A DNA stretch of 32,419 bases from an uncultured Alphaproteobacteria bacterium (GCA_944392795.1 CALXXX010000017.1:1-32419); one strand, 5' to 3'; positions 17,288 through 26,198 are shown, counted from the first letter of the stretch. The notes: generated by a model from the letters alone, not told the origin. A program made the numbers and translations.

Positions 17288-19051
17288 CTATTTTAAAAAA
17301 CTTTTTTTCAGCTTAAAGAAGCGACCGAACGGAGGTTTCTTTCGTCGAGGCGCTAAAATGAGACCAACCTCGCTTACAGCATCCTCTTCTTTTCTGCGAA
17401 TAACAAGCTCAACAGGTCCTAAAGCAAAACGATCGCCCACTTCCATATCTGAGAAGTTTTTCTCCAACACTTGACGCAAAGTCTGATCAGAGGGAGCTTT
17501 TGCAGGAAGCGGAACGCCATACAAATAACAAAGCTCACTTAGCTTTGTATCAGGTGAAATAATAAAATCTCCCATATTTTCCATTAAATCTGAGCGCTGG
17601 CCTCCTCCATAAAGCCAATCTAATTCATCTTCTCGCTTCTCTGAAATCGCAAAAACATAAACGCGATCACCTACTTCAAAATCTTTAATATTTGAACCAT
17701 TGTAGGACATATCGCCTCTTTTCACCAAAATAGGAGTCGCCCAACGAGGAACTTTTGCTCCTTGAACAACAGGTGTTGTCTCTATTAATTTATAAGTAAC
17801 AAGCGAGCTATCAGCAAGCCCTGGTAAATCTAGCTCTGTCTTAACAGGAGGTCTTTCCATTTGAGGAAGAATAACGCGTGTCAACCTAGCCATCATCGGA
17901 ATGAAAAATCCTTGTATAGCCAAGCTTATCAAAACCATTAAAAAAATCAGATTAAACATCATCTCAGCATTTGGCAAAAACATAACAAGCGGTGCCAGAG
18001 CCATTAAAATAGAGGTGGCACCTCTGAGCCCAACAAAAGAAATAAATATTTTCTCTAAAAAAGTGTATTTCAGAGGAAATAAGCATAAAAAAACAGCCAA
18101 CGGCCTTGAAAAAACGATTAAAATAAAGCTCAATGCAAGAGATGGAAGCAATAGTGCCGGCAACTCACTAAACTTGGCAAACAATCCCAATGTTAAAAAC
18201 ATAATAATCTGACACAACCACGTTAATGTTGTTTGAAAGCGTAAAATCTGATGATGTCCTTGCAGCTTGGAATTTCCCAAAACCAAACCGGCGATATATA
18301 ATGCTAAAAAGCCGCTGCCGTTTAATAAATTTGTTGCAGCAAAACCTGTTAAAACCATACCGATCACTAAAACGGGATAAAGCGCTGTATCAAAATGAAC
18401 ACGGTTAATCACCCATCGAATACCCCATCCCATCGCAACACCCGCAACAGCACCTATACCCATTTGAAGGATAAAATGAATAATTAAAAACCAAACGGCT
18501 GTTTGTTCAGGCGCTTGCATCAGACTCAAAAAAGAAAAGGTCAAAAAAATCGCCATTGGATCATTACTACCGCTTTCAATTTCCAATGTGGACTTTATCT
18601 TATCTCGAATAGAAATACCACTCATGCGTAACAAGAAAAAAACAGCCGCTGCATCCGTCGAGCTAATAACCGACGCCAATAAAAAACTTTCCAACCATGT
18701 AAAACCTAAAATATATCGAGCCGCCGGCGCTAAAAATAAAGCCGTAAAGAAAACACCAACCGTCGCCAAAAGCATGGAAGGACCTGCTGTTTTTTTATAG
18801 CTCTTTAAATTGGTTTGATACCCACTATCAAACAGAATCAGAGCTAATGCAACCGAACCGATAAAAAAAGCAATTTTAGGCTGATGAAAGCCAGAAATAA
18901 TCCCCAATCCGCCTCCGTCGCCCACAATCAAGCCGATACATAAAAAAACCAAAATTAACGGAATATTCATACGACTAGATGCAAGACTTGTTAAAATACT
19001 CACAACCAAAATCAACGAAAGAACTAAAATTGGCAGGTTGATAAATTCCAT
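17288..19051 (-). CDS. nhaP2: K+/H+ antiporter, CPA1 family (CvrA/NhaP2 type)
   Basis: An inner-membrane cation/proton exchanger that removes excess potassium (or sodium); 587 residues, close to E. coli NhaP2. About 12 membrane segments span residues 5-390, with family motifs ASVISSTDAAAVFFLLR (about 125-141), EIESGSNDPMAIFLT (about 156-170) and VGLRGATSILMALAP. The cytosolic tail has a TrkA-C-like domain (about 405-480) and a CorC/HlyC-like transporter-associated domain (about 490-575), which suggests nucleotide or ion control. The ATG overlaps the LOG-family stop as TAATG, so the two genes are translationally coupled. Exact ion specificity cannot be read from the sequence. Confidence 0.9.
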   Translation of the reverse strand: MEFINLPILVLSLILVVSILTSLASSRMNIPLILVFLCIGLIVGDGGGLGIISGFHQPKIAFFIGSVALALILFDSGYQTNLKSYKKTAGPSMLLATVGVFFTALFLAPAARYILGFTWLESFLLASVISSTDAAAVFFLLRMSGISIRDKIKSTLEIESGSNDPMAIFLTFSFLSLMQAPEQTAVWFLIIHFILQMGIGAVAGVAMGWGIRWVINRVHFDTALYPVLVIGMVLTGFAATNLLNGSGFLALYIAGLVLGNSKLQGHHQILRFQTTLTWLCQIIMFLTLGLFAKFSELPALLLPSLALSFILIVFSRPLAVFLCLFPLKYTFLEKIFISFVGLRGATSILMALAPLVMFLPNAEMMFNLIFLMVLISLAIQGFFIPMMARLTRVILPQMERPPVKTELDLPGLADSSLVTYKLIETTPVVQGAKVPRWATPILVKRGDMSYNGSNIKDFEVGDRVYVFAISEKREDELDWLYGGGQRSDLMENMGDFIISPDTKLSELCYLYGVPLPAKAPSDQTLRQVLEKNFSDMEVGDRFALGPVELVIRRKEEDAVSEVGLILAPRRKKPPFGRFFKLKKSFLK

Positions 19052-20070
19052 TATGCAAGCACCTTTCTTCGTTGTGCCTTTAACCCAGATAATTTCTCAC
19101 TAACTACTGCTGTATCATGACCGGTACGCTCTAATCGTCCATACATACGGTCTATTTCTTTCCTAAGATAGGCTTTTTCAATCAAAGGGGCAAGCGTATT
19201 TGAACGTTGTAACATCTCTTGACGAATCTTAGAAATAGAAAGATCCGGATGATCGACTTTCCTTTCCAAAATATACGGCAACTCATAAATAATTCTTTGA
19301 ACAAAATCATAGACTTTTTCTTTAGGCGGCGGCGTTTGATAAGCTTCTTTTAAAACCTCGAAAGCAACACCTGCTTCAAAGCTGTCATCAACGACGATAA
19401 AGGGCGTTTGTTCTGCAAAGCCCTTTAAATGAATTTCCTTCAGATATTCTAATATGTGATGATAATGTCCATTCACATTAAAAATAATAAATGGTTTCAG
19501 TGGCAAAAAGCCATCTTGCATTGCCACGCAATCATAAACCAGTTCATCCAATGTACCTAGACCACCTGGTGCGAAAATAACAAAATCTGCTCGAAGTAAT
19601 TGATTTTTTCTCTCCTCTAAAGTATGAGCAACAATTACGTCTTTAACTTGATTAACAACTTCGTCTTTTTGAGTAAGAGCCATATATTCTTTGGTTGTAA
19701 TTCCTTTAATTGGAATATGTCCCTCGGTATGAGCTTGTCCCCAAACAGCTAACATTCCTTTAGCGACAGCACCCATAATACCATGTCCAGACAAACCAAA
19801 ATCCAATCGAAAATTCATCTTAGCGATTTCTTGACCTAATTTATACGCTTCTTGCTCATAAAGAGGATCATTTCCGGATCGGCTGCCTCCTGCCACGAAA
19901 ATACGAAGTCCTCGACCTTCGTTCGCCTTTCGAAAGGATGAAGCAATTTGCTGTGCTCTTTGCGTCATTTTAGCTTTTGGAGAGGGACGCATAAAAGGAC
20001 CACGAGCTACGGAAATTTCTTTTTCCGACAGCTGATGTCTTTTTTTTGCTTGAACCTGTAATTTTCTCAT
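19051..20070 (-). CDS. LOG-family (TIGR00730) nucleotide phosphoribohydrolase-like protein
   Basis: A Rossmann-fold protein of the family once called 'lysine decarboxylase-like'; characterised members cleave nucleoside 5'-monophosphates such as cytokinin riboside phosphates. The signature PGGLGTLDE (168-176) with the preceding LEERKNQLLRAD (R154, K155) is intact, and FVAGGSRSG (58-66) and FGLSGHGIMGAV (91-102) form the nucleotide site. At 339 residues it is longer than the usual 180-300. An N-terminal basic extension (about 1-50, rich in K/R) and a C-terminal helical region (about 275-339) are added. It is first in a two-gene run with the K+/H+ antiporter and divergent from xseB. The substrate is unknown. 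Confidence 0.85.
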   Translation of the reverse strand: MRKLQVQAKKRHQLSEKEISVARGPFMRPSPKAKMTQRAQQIASSFRKANEGRGLRIFVAGGSRSGNDPLYEQEAYKLGQEIAKMNFRLDFGLSGHGIMGAVAKGMLAVWGQAHTEGHIPIKGITTKEYMALTQKDEVVNQVKDVIVAHTLEERKNQLLRADFVIFAPGGLGTLDELVYDCVAMQDGFLPLKPFIIFNVNGHYHHILEYLKEIHLKGFAEQTPFIVVDDSFEAGVAFEVLKEAYQTPPPKEKVYDFVQRIIYELPYILERKVDHPDLSISKIRQEMLQRSNTLAPLIEKAYLRKEIDRMYGRLERTGHDTAVVSEKLSGLKAQRRKVLA

Positions 20071-20163
20071 AAGCTCAGTTTAGCCCCGAAAACTTAATGA
20101 AGTGTTAAATATTCTTGCGAGAAAAATCGCTTTATGTTAGGCTTACTTTAAAAGAGAGGAACA

Positions 20164-20406
20164 ATGACAGAAGAAACACAAAAAACCTTCGAAGAAGCTC
20201 TAACAGAGCTGGAAAATATTGTCCGAAGCTTAGAAAGCGGCCGTGTTCAATTGGAACAAGCTGTTGAAGCTTATGAAAAAGGAATAAAATTAAAACAGAT
20301 TTGTGAACAAAAATTAGCTGATGCTAAAGCACGTATTGATAAATTAACCATTAATGAAAATGGAGAAATTACTGGAAAGGAGGCTTTTGATGTCGAAACT
20401 GTCTGA
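20164..20406 (+). CDS. xseB: Exodeoxyribonuclease VII small subunit
   Basis: The small helical subunit that binds XseA to form exonuclease VII, a single-strand DNA nuclease. At 80 residues it has the normal length. FEEALTELENIVRSLESG (about 9-26) and LEQAVEAYEKGIKLKQICEQKLADAKARID are the family hallmarks of the two-helix hairpin. GAGAGGAAC precedes the ATG. It overlaps ispA by 17 nt, the classical xseB-ispA order; xseA is not in the window. Confidence 0.95.
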   Translation: MTEETQKTFEEALTELENIVRSLESGRVQLEQAVEAYEKGIKLKQICEQKLADAKARIDKLTINENGEITGKEAFDVETV

Positions 20407-21280
20407 TAGTTTGAAAGAAGTACGAAAGCTGGTTGATGAAGAGTTAGACAAACTCTTACATCCCTTGGCGAATCCAGAAAAAAGAGTGATTGAAGCCATG
20501 CGCTATGCCTCTATCGGCGGTGGAAAAGCTTTACGTCCTTTTTTGTTGATACAAACAGCACAATTGTTCGATATCTCTCCCATGCAAAGCATACGCGTTG
20601 CAACAGCACTTGAAATGGTCCATTGTTATTCCTTAATTCATGATGACTTACCGGCTATGGATGACGATGACTTGCGTCGTGGGAAACCTTCTTGTCATAA
20701 GCAGTTTGATGAGGCAACTGCTATTCTGGCCGGAGACGGTCTTTTAACGCGAGCCTTTGAAGTGTTAGCCAGCGATAAAACCTGGGTTGATCCCGTTGTC
20801 AGATGTGAACTGATCAGCCTACTCGGCAATGCCGCCGGTATGCATGGCATGGTTGCAGGACAAATGTTAGATTTAATGAGTGAAGGTGATTTAGAACTCT
20901 CTTTAACAGATATTGTCCGTTTACAATCTTTAAAAACAGGACGATTATTAGTCTTTGCTTGCGAAGCTGGTTCTGTCTTAGGAGGGGCTTCCTTTGAAGA
21001 ACGTCAAGCTCTAAAAAACTATGCAGCTGATTTAGGACTTGCTTTCCAAATTACAGACGATATTTTGGACATTGAAGGAAGCGTCGAAAAAATGGGAAAA
21101 AATCTCAGAAAAGACGTGAAAGCGGGTAAAAAAACATATGTTTCAGTTGTTGGCGTCGAGGCGGCCAAGAAAAAAGCAAAAGAATTGATAACACATGCTA
21201 TTGAAACACTTCAACCTTTCGGAGAAAAAGCTGATTTATTAAGAGACTTAGCTTTGTTTATTTTAACCCGAGATCATTAA
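20390..21280 (+). CDS. ispA: Short-chain polyprenyl diphosphate synthase (farnesyl-PP synthase)
   Basis: Condenses IPP with DMAPP and GPP to form farnesyl diphosphate for quinone and undecaprenyl-lipid synthesis; 296 residues. The first Asp-rich motif DDLPAMDD (85-92) has the two-residue insertion typical of bacterial type II FPPS, and the second is DDILD (223-227). GGGKALRPFLL (43-53) and KTGRLL complete the active site. The ATG at 20390 is chosen because AAAGGAGG ends 6 nt before it; an earlier in-frame ATG at 20354 inside xseB lacks such a site. The gene is followed by a terminator. The usual partner dxs does not follow. Confidence 0.93.
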   Translation: MSKLSDSLKEVRKLVDEELDKLLHPLANPEKRVIEAMRYASIGGGKALRPFLLIQTAQLFDISPMQSIRVATALEMVHCYSLIHDDLPAMDDDDLRRGKPSCHKQFDEATAILAGDGLLTRAFEVLASDKTWVDPVVRCELISLLGNAAGMHGMVAGQMLDLMSEGDLELSLTDIVRLQSLKTGRLLVFACEAGSVLGGASFEERQALKNYAADLGLAFQITDDILDIEGSVEKMGKNLRKDVKAGKKTYVSVVGVEAAKKKAKELITHAIETLQPFGEKADLLRDLALFILTRDH

Positions 21281-21296
21281 ATTTAATTTTATTTTC

Positions 21297-21333
21297 AAAA
21301 AAAGCCGCCTTGTTTTAACAAGGCGACTTTTTT
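21297..21333. terminator. Bidirectional terminator (ispA / small barrel protein)
   Basis: CGCCTTG (21306-21312) pairs with CAAGGCG (21319-21325) around TTTTAA; A runs to the left and T6 to the right give a U-tail in both directions. It ends ispA on the plus strand and the barrel gene (ending at 21354) on the minus strand. Confidence 0.88.
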
Positions 21334-21353
21334 AATCAGAATAAAAAACTAAA

Positions 21354-21902
21354 TCAGTATTCAAAACGAAGCCCAATGTAACCTTGTTGAGAGCGTGTTT
21401 TAATTTTTTCATCGGCAATTTTAGCTTTCCCTAAGTCCATATATCGATAACCGACATCCAAATAAACATGATTAGAAACTTCAAGTCCTAAGCCAACTGC
21501 AGCACTCCAAGCAAAAGAGGTATTTGAATCAGATTCTGTTCCTACTTCCGTATCATGATAGTTAATACCTGCACCCACACCGATATAAGGCATCAAAAAA
21601 GATTTAACAGGCGGTTCAAAATATAAGTTTGCCATACCTGTATGATTTGTCATTTTTAATGTTTTATCAGCATATTCTCGTTCTGGATGATAAGTATACT
21701 CTAAATCAAAACGGAAAAAGGAGTAATGATAACCCACGAATGCAGATCCGACTAGATCTGACTCAAATTCCCGCAAATCAAGATCTTTATCTTTGACACG
21801 AATATCCTCTAACCCGCCTTTTAATCCAAAATAAGCACCAGCTTGAGCGGGAAGGCTTAAAAAACTACAAAATAATGCTGCCAAAAGTAATATATTTTTC
21901 AT
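21354..21902 (-). CDS. Small outer-membrane beta-barrel protein
   Basis: A 182-residue protein with a Sec signal peptide (MKNILLLAALFCSFLSLP, cut after AQA near 22). The rest shows alternating hydrophobic strands with glycine and aromatic residues, as in eight-stranded OMP_b-brl/opacity-type barrels: GAYFGLKGGLEDIRVKD, FVGYHYSFFRFDLEYTYHP, MPYIGVGAGINYHDTE, WSAAVGLGLEVSNHVYLDVG, ending QQGYIGLRFEY with a terminal aromatic as BAM requires. It probably acts structurally or as an adhesin; the specific role is unknown. It has its own promoter upstream and a shared terminator downstream. Confidence 0.8.
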   Translation of the reverse strand: MKNILLLAALFCSFLSLPAQAGAYFGLKGGLEDIRVKDKDLDLREFESDLVGSAFVGYHYSFFRFDLEYTYHPEREYADKTLKMTNHTGMANLYFEPPVKSFLMPYIGVGAGINYHDTEVGTESDSNTSFAWSAAVGLGLEVSNHVYLDVGYRYMDLGKAKIADEKIKTRSQQGYIGLRFEY

Positions 21903-21948
21903 AATTCTATCCTTTTTTTATTAAAACATCTTTTAAAATTAACAGTTA

Positions 21949-21977
21949 TTGATAAAAAAGCAATAATAATATTTCAA
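21949..21977 (-). promoter_or_regulatory. Promoter of the small barrel gene
   Basis: On the minus strand TTGAAA (21977-21972), a 17-bp spacer and TATCAA (21954-21949) lie about 47 nt before the ATG. Confidence 0.5.
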
Positions 21978-21996
21978 GAAAACTTTCATTAAGATC

Positions 21997-22704
21997 TTAA
22001 TCCCGTGTATGTTCACAAGTTTGTTTTAGCACATGATCTGAATGTTGATGAGAAGAACAAATGAGTAAATGATGTTCAAAAGATTTTAAAGTTTGATAAA
22101 CAGTCTCGGAAAAAACTTGATGAACAGCTTGCCATCCGGTTAATCCGTTCTTATTTTCCATATACATATTTGCGCCAAAGGACATTAAATGTTGAACAGC
22201 CTCGACACAACACATTTGTACAGCATGCAAAATAGGAGTTGAGCCATCTGTTGTTTGATGATTCGGATTCCCGCCATGTGATAAAACATAATCTAGTGTT
22301 TTTGTTTCCGTTGTATTGATTGCATAAAAAACACTATGGCGACCAAGCTTATCCGCTTCATTAATATCAGCACCATTTCTTATCAATAAGTCCATAATTT
22401 CAAAAGAAAAAATCTTATCTTGCTTCATCAGAGAGTGAATAAAAGCAGTCCGTCCTTTATGATCTGTTCCATTCACATCTGCTCCAGCATCTATCAATGT
22501 TTGTATCATTTTTAAATTTCGGCCATGAACTGCCAAAATTAAGGGCGTAATACCAACGCTATTTAAGCTGTTGAGCTCACTAGACGGAGCCGAATGGCAA
22601 TATGCTCGAACACCGGCTAAATCATTATAATAAATTCGATAAAAAAGTGGACTTTCAAAGAACTGATCTTTAATTGTTTTCATCATGTTCCAAAAGGTAT
22701 GCAT
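21997..22704 (-). CDS. Ankyrin-repeat protein
   Basis: A 235-residue protein without a signal peptide or membrane segment. Four ankyrin repeats fill about residues 49-183: GITPLILAVHGRNLKMIQTL then DAGADVNGTDHKGRTAF, IRNGADINEADKLGRHSV, LSHGGNPNHQTTDGSTPIL and MSFGANMYMENKNGLTGW. A cysteine/histidine-containing tail (HHLLICSSHQHSDH) follows. Ankyrin repeats mediate protein-protein contacts. In host-associated bacteria some are secreted effectors, but no secretion signal is visible here, so that is only a possibility. AAGGAG precedes the ATG, and a TTGCAA-16-TATACT promoter stands upstream, so it is a single-gene unit. Confidence 0.85.
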   Translation of the reverse strand: MHTFWNMMKTIKDQFFESPLFYRIYYNDLAGVRAYCHSAPSSELNSLNSVGITPLILAVHGRNLKMIQTLIDAGADVNGTDHKGRTAFIHSLMKQDKIFSFEIMDLLIRNGADINEADKLGRHSVFYAINTTETKTLDYVLSHGGNPNHQTTDGSTPILHAVQMCCVEAVQHLMSFGANMYMENKNGLTGWQAVHQVFSETVYQTLKSFEHHLLICSSHQHSDHVLKQTCEHTRD

Positions 22705-22732
22705 TTGCTTTCTCCTTTCATGGTGAGTTTAC

Positions 22733-22760
22733 AGTATAACTCTTTTAAAGAAAATTGCAA
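22733..22760 (-). promoter_or_regulatory. Promoter of the ankyrin gene
   Basis: On the minus strand TTGCAA (22760-22755), 16 bp and TATACT (22738-22733) are a good sigma-70 match about 30 nt before the ATG. Confidence 0.65.
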
Positions 22761-22792
22761 ATAGCCCTTTTACAAGATAAAAACGACCTATG

Positions 22793-23311
22793 TTAAAAAC
22801 CTTTTAAGTATCTGTTTAGCTCAAAAGCACCATATTCTATCAAATAAATGCCAAAGACAACTGTAATTGATAACGCACCAACAGCTGGGAATAGGAAAAT
22901 CAATAAAGCAAAAAGAATACCAAAGACACCTGAAGCTGTCCACCATTTCCAACCTTTGCTATTAGATGAGAGCTTTCTTAAATCTAAACCGACCGTTAAT
23001 TGAGAAATACCAACAAATAAAATCCATAAAGCAAAAATAATTGGCATACTTGCAGCACTAACCCCCATATTGCTCAAGAAAACAATACCGATAAACAAAT
23101 CCAGTATACCTAACCCAAGAGCCCAATATGTTTTAACTTGACCATACAAAAATAAATAACCAACACCCAAAAAGACAAAAACAAAGCCAATCATAAATGC
23201 TGAAGCCAATAGTGCAGCTATCGGATGAAATAACACATAAATCCCCCCGATAATAAGCAACAAGCTAATTAAAAGTAAACCGAAATTTCTTGTTTGAAGT
23301 CTGTTTTCCAT
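22793..23311 (-). CDS. HdeD/DUF308-family membrane protein
   Basis: A 172-residue inner-membrane protein with about six hydrophobic segments arranged as paired repeats, for example FGLLLISLLLIIGGIYVLFHP (about 9-29) and WTASGVFGILFALLIFLFP, matching the HdeD/DUF308 layout (E. coli HdeD is an acid-stress membrane protein). The ATG at 23311 is chosen because AGGAGG lies 4 nt upstream; a longer reading from 23440 adds 43 residues that would cover that ribosome site. The role is probably in envelope stress, by family only. Confidence 0.82.
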   Translation of the reverse strand: MENRLQTRNFGLLLISLLLIIGGIYVLFHPIAALLASAFMIGFVFVFLGVGYLFLYGQVKTYWALGLGILDLFIGIVFLSNMGVSAASMPIIFALWILFVGISQLTVGLDLRKLSSNSKGWKWWTASGVFGILFALLIFLFPAVGALSITVVFGIYLIEYGAFELNRYLKGF

Positions 23312-23447
23312 TTTTCCTCCTTTTACCTTTAAATCTTTTAAAGAAATAGGAACTGTTTTTATTTTTTTCAAGTAATCTATCGAATGATTAACAAGAACGA
23401 ACAATTCAAAGATAAACTTTTTTAAAAGCGCTTTTACCAAAAAAAGA

Positions 23448-23476
23448 TTGACTTTTATGAAAGAATAAAATATAAG
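23448..23476 (+). promoter_or_regulatory. Promoter of tRNA-Ser
   Basis: TTGACT (23448-23453), a 17-bp spacer and TATAAG (23471-23476) put the start point only a few bases before the mature tRNA. Confidence 0.72.
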
Positions 23477-23487
23477 AGTGCTGGCAT

Positions 23488-23575
23488 GGAGCGTTGGCAG
23501 AGTGGTAATGCAGCGGATTGCTAATCCGTCACGGTTTGTAGCCGTGCAGAGGTTCGAGTCCTCTACGCTCCGCCA
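23488..23575 (+). tRNA. tRNA-Ser (anticodon GCT)
   Basis: The acceptor stem GGAGCGT (23488-23494) pairs with ACGCTCC (23565-23571), followed by discriminator G and an encoded CCA (23573-23575). The anticodon loop TTGCTAA carries GCT at 23520-23522, reading AGC/AGU. The long variable arm CACGG...CCGTG identifies a class II serine tRNA. The T loop is GGTTCGAGTCC. No direct repeat of its 3' end or integrase gene is visible nearby, so it does not look like an occupied attachment site. Confidence 0.96.
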
Positions 23576-23655
23576 GTTTTTATCTTATAATCACATCAAA
23601 TACCACCTTTATTTCTTTTTCCATTTTTTAATAAAAATATATTTTCATTTAAAGA

Positions 23656-23683
23656 TTGACAAAAAAATATTTTTTTTATTAAT
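23656..23683 (+). promoter_or_regulatory. Candidate promoter of the prepilin-like gene
   Basis: A perfect TTGACA (23656-23661) is followed after 16 bp by ATTAAT (23678-23683), about 28 nt before the ATG, in a very A/T-rich tract (A7 then T7 runs). The -10 match is weak. Confidence 0.4.
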
Positions 23684-23711
23684 TCTTTTATAAAGGGAAA
23701 AGAAGAAAAAG

Positions 23712-26180
23712 ATGAAATACCATTTACGCAATAAAAATCATTTTTTAAATGAATCTGGTCGCAGTATGCTAGAAATGCTAAGTGTCTTAGCTATTTCCGG
23801 CATATTATTATTGGCCGGATTTATGGGCTTTAAGTATGCTATGAACAAATATCATGCTCAAATTATAATACAAGATATTATGCTTGTTGCTAGTGCTGTT
23901 GAAACATCAGACATCTTCGAAAAAGCGAGAGATGGCGATCTTTTATCTTTACCTGAACTTGACATGACAACCACACGCACCGGAAATCCGATATATGCTT
24001 ATAGATATGATAAAGAATTATTTATTGTTTCCGTAGAAGATATTTCCAAAAAACTTTGCATTCAAATTTTAAAAGAGCCAAATCCATCAGACACATATAT
24101 TGATGTCAACAATGAGACAAGCAGAGGTCATACAGAATCTGAAATATGTTTACCGGAAGGAAATATACTTGATTTTTATTTTGATTTATATCACACAAAG
24201 GAATGGTGTGGTGGGGAGTTATGCAAAGATACATTTATCTGTGATACAGCAACTCAAAGCTGTCAATGTCCCGAGAACAAACATAATGAGAACGGTATTT
24301 GCGTCTGTAATGAGGGATTAGATACATGCGGGAACGGTTGTTATGAACCCTGCGATCAACCGGGAATGACCGGTTTTCGAGATCCAAACAATTGTCAATG
24401 CAAATGTGACGTCTCTTTAGGATTTGAAGAACTGGCACAAAATGGATATTGTACGTGCCCGATTGGTTATATAAATATGGACGGCGTTTGTAAACGCTTT
24501 GGCTGTTCCGGAGGAACACCAGGCGGAAACGATTGGAATTGTTGTATCGGAACGACAGAAGAAGAATGCAAACAAACAGACCCCTCTGCATGCGGACAGG
24601 GATGTACACAACAAGGGCAAAGTTGTCAATATGGTTTTTGTGCAGATATGTGTCCGGAAGGAACGACCTGGGGCAGTTTAGGAAGTGTTTCGACTTATGG
24701 GAAACGTATGCTTTATGGGTGTATAAATGGCTCCATCGGTTGCTATCAGCGAATGGGAACCGTTTATTGTGTTGACATGTCACGGACGGTTAGCTCAAAC
24801 ATGCATCCAAGATGCGGACAACAATGTCAATATGACGGAACTGATTGTGTCTCGGGAGATTGTGAAAACAGGTGTTTAACCTTTGGGGATGATTTTATCT
24901 GGCAATCTTGTGAAAGCACCAGTGCAGAAGCTTTTTATGGATGTTATATGACAGATAAGAACTTATATTGTCAAAAACGCGGAACAAAATATGAGTGTTA
25001 TAATCAAAGTTGTAAAGTATGTGCTGAAAGCTGTGAGTATAATGGCACATCATGTCATATCAATATGTGTCTTCCGGAAGACAATGCCTGTCCAGAAGGA
25101 ACGACTTGGGAAATAAAAGAAAATGGAAAATATGCTGGATATTACGTATGCCAATATCCCAATGGCTTTTATTGCGCTCAACAAAATCAAAGATGTCTAA
25201 CTAATGAAGATAAAATCTGTGGATCTAGCTGTAATCGCGGGAGCATATTAGATATAAATGCATGCCTTTATGGGACATGTAATGCTTCCGATTGTCCGGA
25301 AGGCCTTGTATGGGAATACTTTAGAACCGTTGATAATCACGTTTGTCTAAATCCAAACACTGGAGTCAAATGTTATCATGCGAATAAAGGTTATACATGT
25401 TACAATAATGAGAATAAATTGTGTGGTTCTAATTGCACGGATTATAACGCATCAAACTGCCCGAATTGTGCTACGTTTACATGCCCTTCCGGTTGGGAAG
25501 TCAGCAATAGTAGTTGTATCAATGGAGAACTTAAGTGCTTCTTAGATGGAAGCTCCAGTAGATGTATGCGTAATGGCCACACTTGCGGCACAGAATGTTC
25601 CTTAGACGGCACTTGTTCTGTCGGAGAATGTCTAGACACAACCTGTCCTAATAATTTGATCTATACATACTTGGGAATTGGCGCTTACGGATACTATGGC
25701 TGTCAAGATTTAGAACACAATGTTTTCTGTATCAAAAGTCAAGGGGCCTACAAATGTTATGGTCCGGATCTGGCTGTATGCGGAACCGGTTGTTCCAAAG
25801 ACGGAAAGTCTTGTTCATCCGGATTGTGTATCTGCCCTGACGGTCAAGAACTGATTAACGGAAATTGTCAAGTTATGTCATCAGATATTACTTGTTCTTC
25901 AGGAACATGCATGATAGGCAATCGATATTGTGGCACAGGCTGTAATGAAAATGGTGAGAATTGCCAAGTAGGCGCTTGTTCTGCCTCAGATGCTGCCTGT
26001 CCGACAGGAACCCATTTTGGACGTATTACAAATGAATTTTATGGTTGTATTCATGATGAAACTTTTATCAGCTGTTATCAACTCAGTGGAAATTATGTTT
26101 GCTTTAAAAACGGCACACAATGCGGCACCAACTGTCAAGCAGACGGAACAGGCGGCACATGTGATACCGGTTGCTATTAA
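23712..26180 (+). CDS. Giant cysteine-rich protein with type IV prepilin leader
   Basis: An 822-residue surface protein candidate. Residues 1-16 are a basic leader ending in G16. RSMLEMLSVLAISGILLLAGF follows, with E21 at the +5 position of a type IV prepilin (GFTLIE-like, but R at +1), so a PilD-type peptidase would cut after G16. A short pilin-like helix and head domain (about 40-160) is followed by a tail with about 90 cysteines in all. From about residue 315 there are seven or eight repeats of 50-75 residues of the form CPEGTxW ... YGCxxxxxxxxCYxxxGxYxC ... CGxxCxxDGxxCxxGxC. It probably assembles into or onto a pilus-like structure and is disulfide-bonded. The function is unknown. No other pilin gene is adjacent; the PilT-like ATPase at 1701-2840 is the only candidate partner in the window. 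Confidence 0.85.
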   Translation: MKYHLRNKNHFLNESGRSMLEMLSVLAISGILLLAGFMGFKYAMNKYHAQIIIQDIMLVASAVETSDIFEKARDGDLLSLPELDMTTTRTGNPIYAYRYDKELFIVSVEDISKKLCIQILKEPNPSDTYIDVNNETSRGHTESEICLPEGNILDFYFDLYHTKEWCGGELCKDTFICDTATQSCQCPENKHNENGICVCNEGLDTCGNGCYEPCDQPGMTGFRDPNNCQCKCDVSLGFEELAQNGYCTCPIGYINMDGVCKRFGCSGGTPGGNDWNCCIGTTEEECKQTDPSACGQGCTQQGQSCQYGFCADMCPEGTTWGSLGSVSTYGKRMLYGCINGSIGCYQRMGTVYCVDMSRTVSSNMHPRCGQQCQYDGTDCVSGDCENRCLTFGDDFIWQSCESTSAEAFYGCYMTDKNLYCQKRGTKYECYNQSCKVCAESCEYNGTSCHINMCLPEDNACPEGTTWEIKENGKYAGYYVCQYPNGFYCAQQNQRCLTNEDKICGSSCNRGSILDINACLYGTCNASDCPEGLVWEYFRTVDNHVCLNPNTGVKCYHANKGYTCYNNENKLCGSNCTDYNASNCPNCATFTCPSGWEVSNSSCINGELKCFLDGSSSRCMRNGHTCGTECSLDGTCSVGECLDTTCPNNLIYTYLGIGAYGYYGCQDLEHNVFCIKSQGAYKCYGPDLAVCGTGCSKDGKSCSSGLCICPDGQELINGNCQVMSSDITCSSGTCMIGNRYCGTGCNENGENCQVGACSASDAACPTGTHFGRITNEFYGCIHDETFISCYQLSGNYVCFKNGTQCGTNCQADGTGGTCDTGCY

Positions 26181-26198
26181 AGAAAAAAAATAAACGAT

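Noticed and set aside
20116-20134. GCGA-GAAAAA-TCGC dyad upstream of xseB as an operator
   Set aside because: Four-base arms are too short to separate from chance, and the neighbouring -10 match is poor.
23488-23711. tRNA-Ser as an integration site for a genomic island carrying the Cys-rich gene
   Set aside because: No direct repeat of the tRNA 3' end, no adjacent integrase and no mobile-element gene are visible.
24235-24783. 182-residue minus-strand open frame inside the prepilin-like gene
   Set aside because: The plus-strand frame has the leader, promoter and ordered cysteine repeats; the antisense frame has no start signals or recognisable motif.
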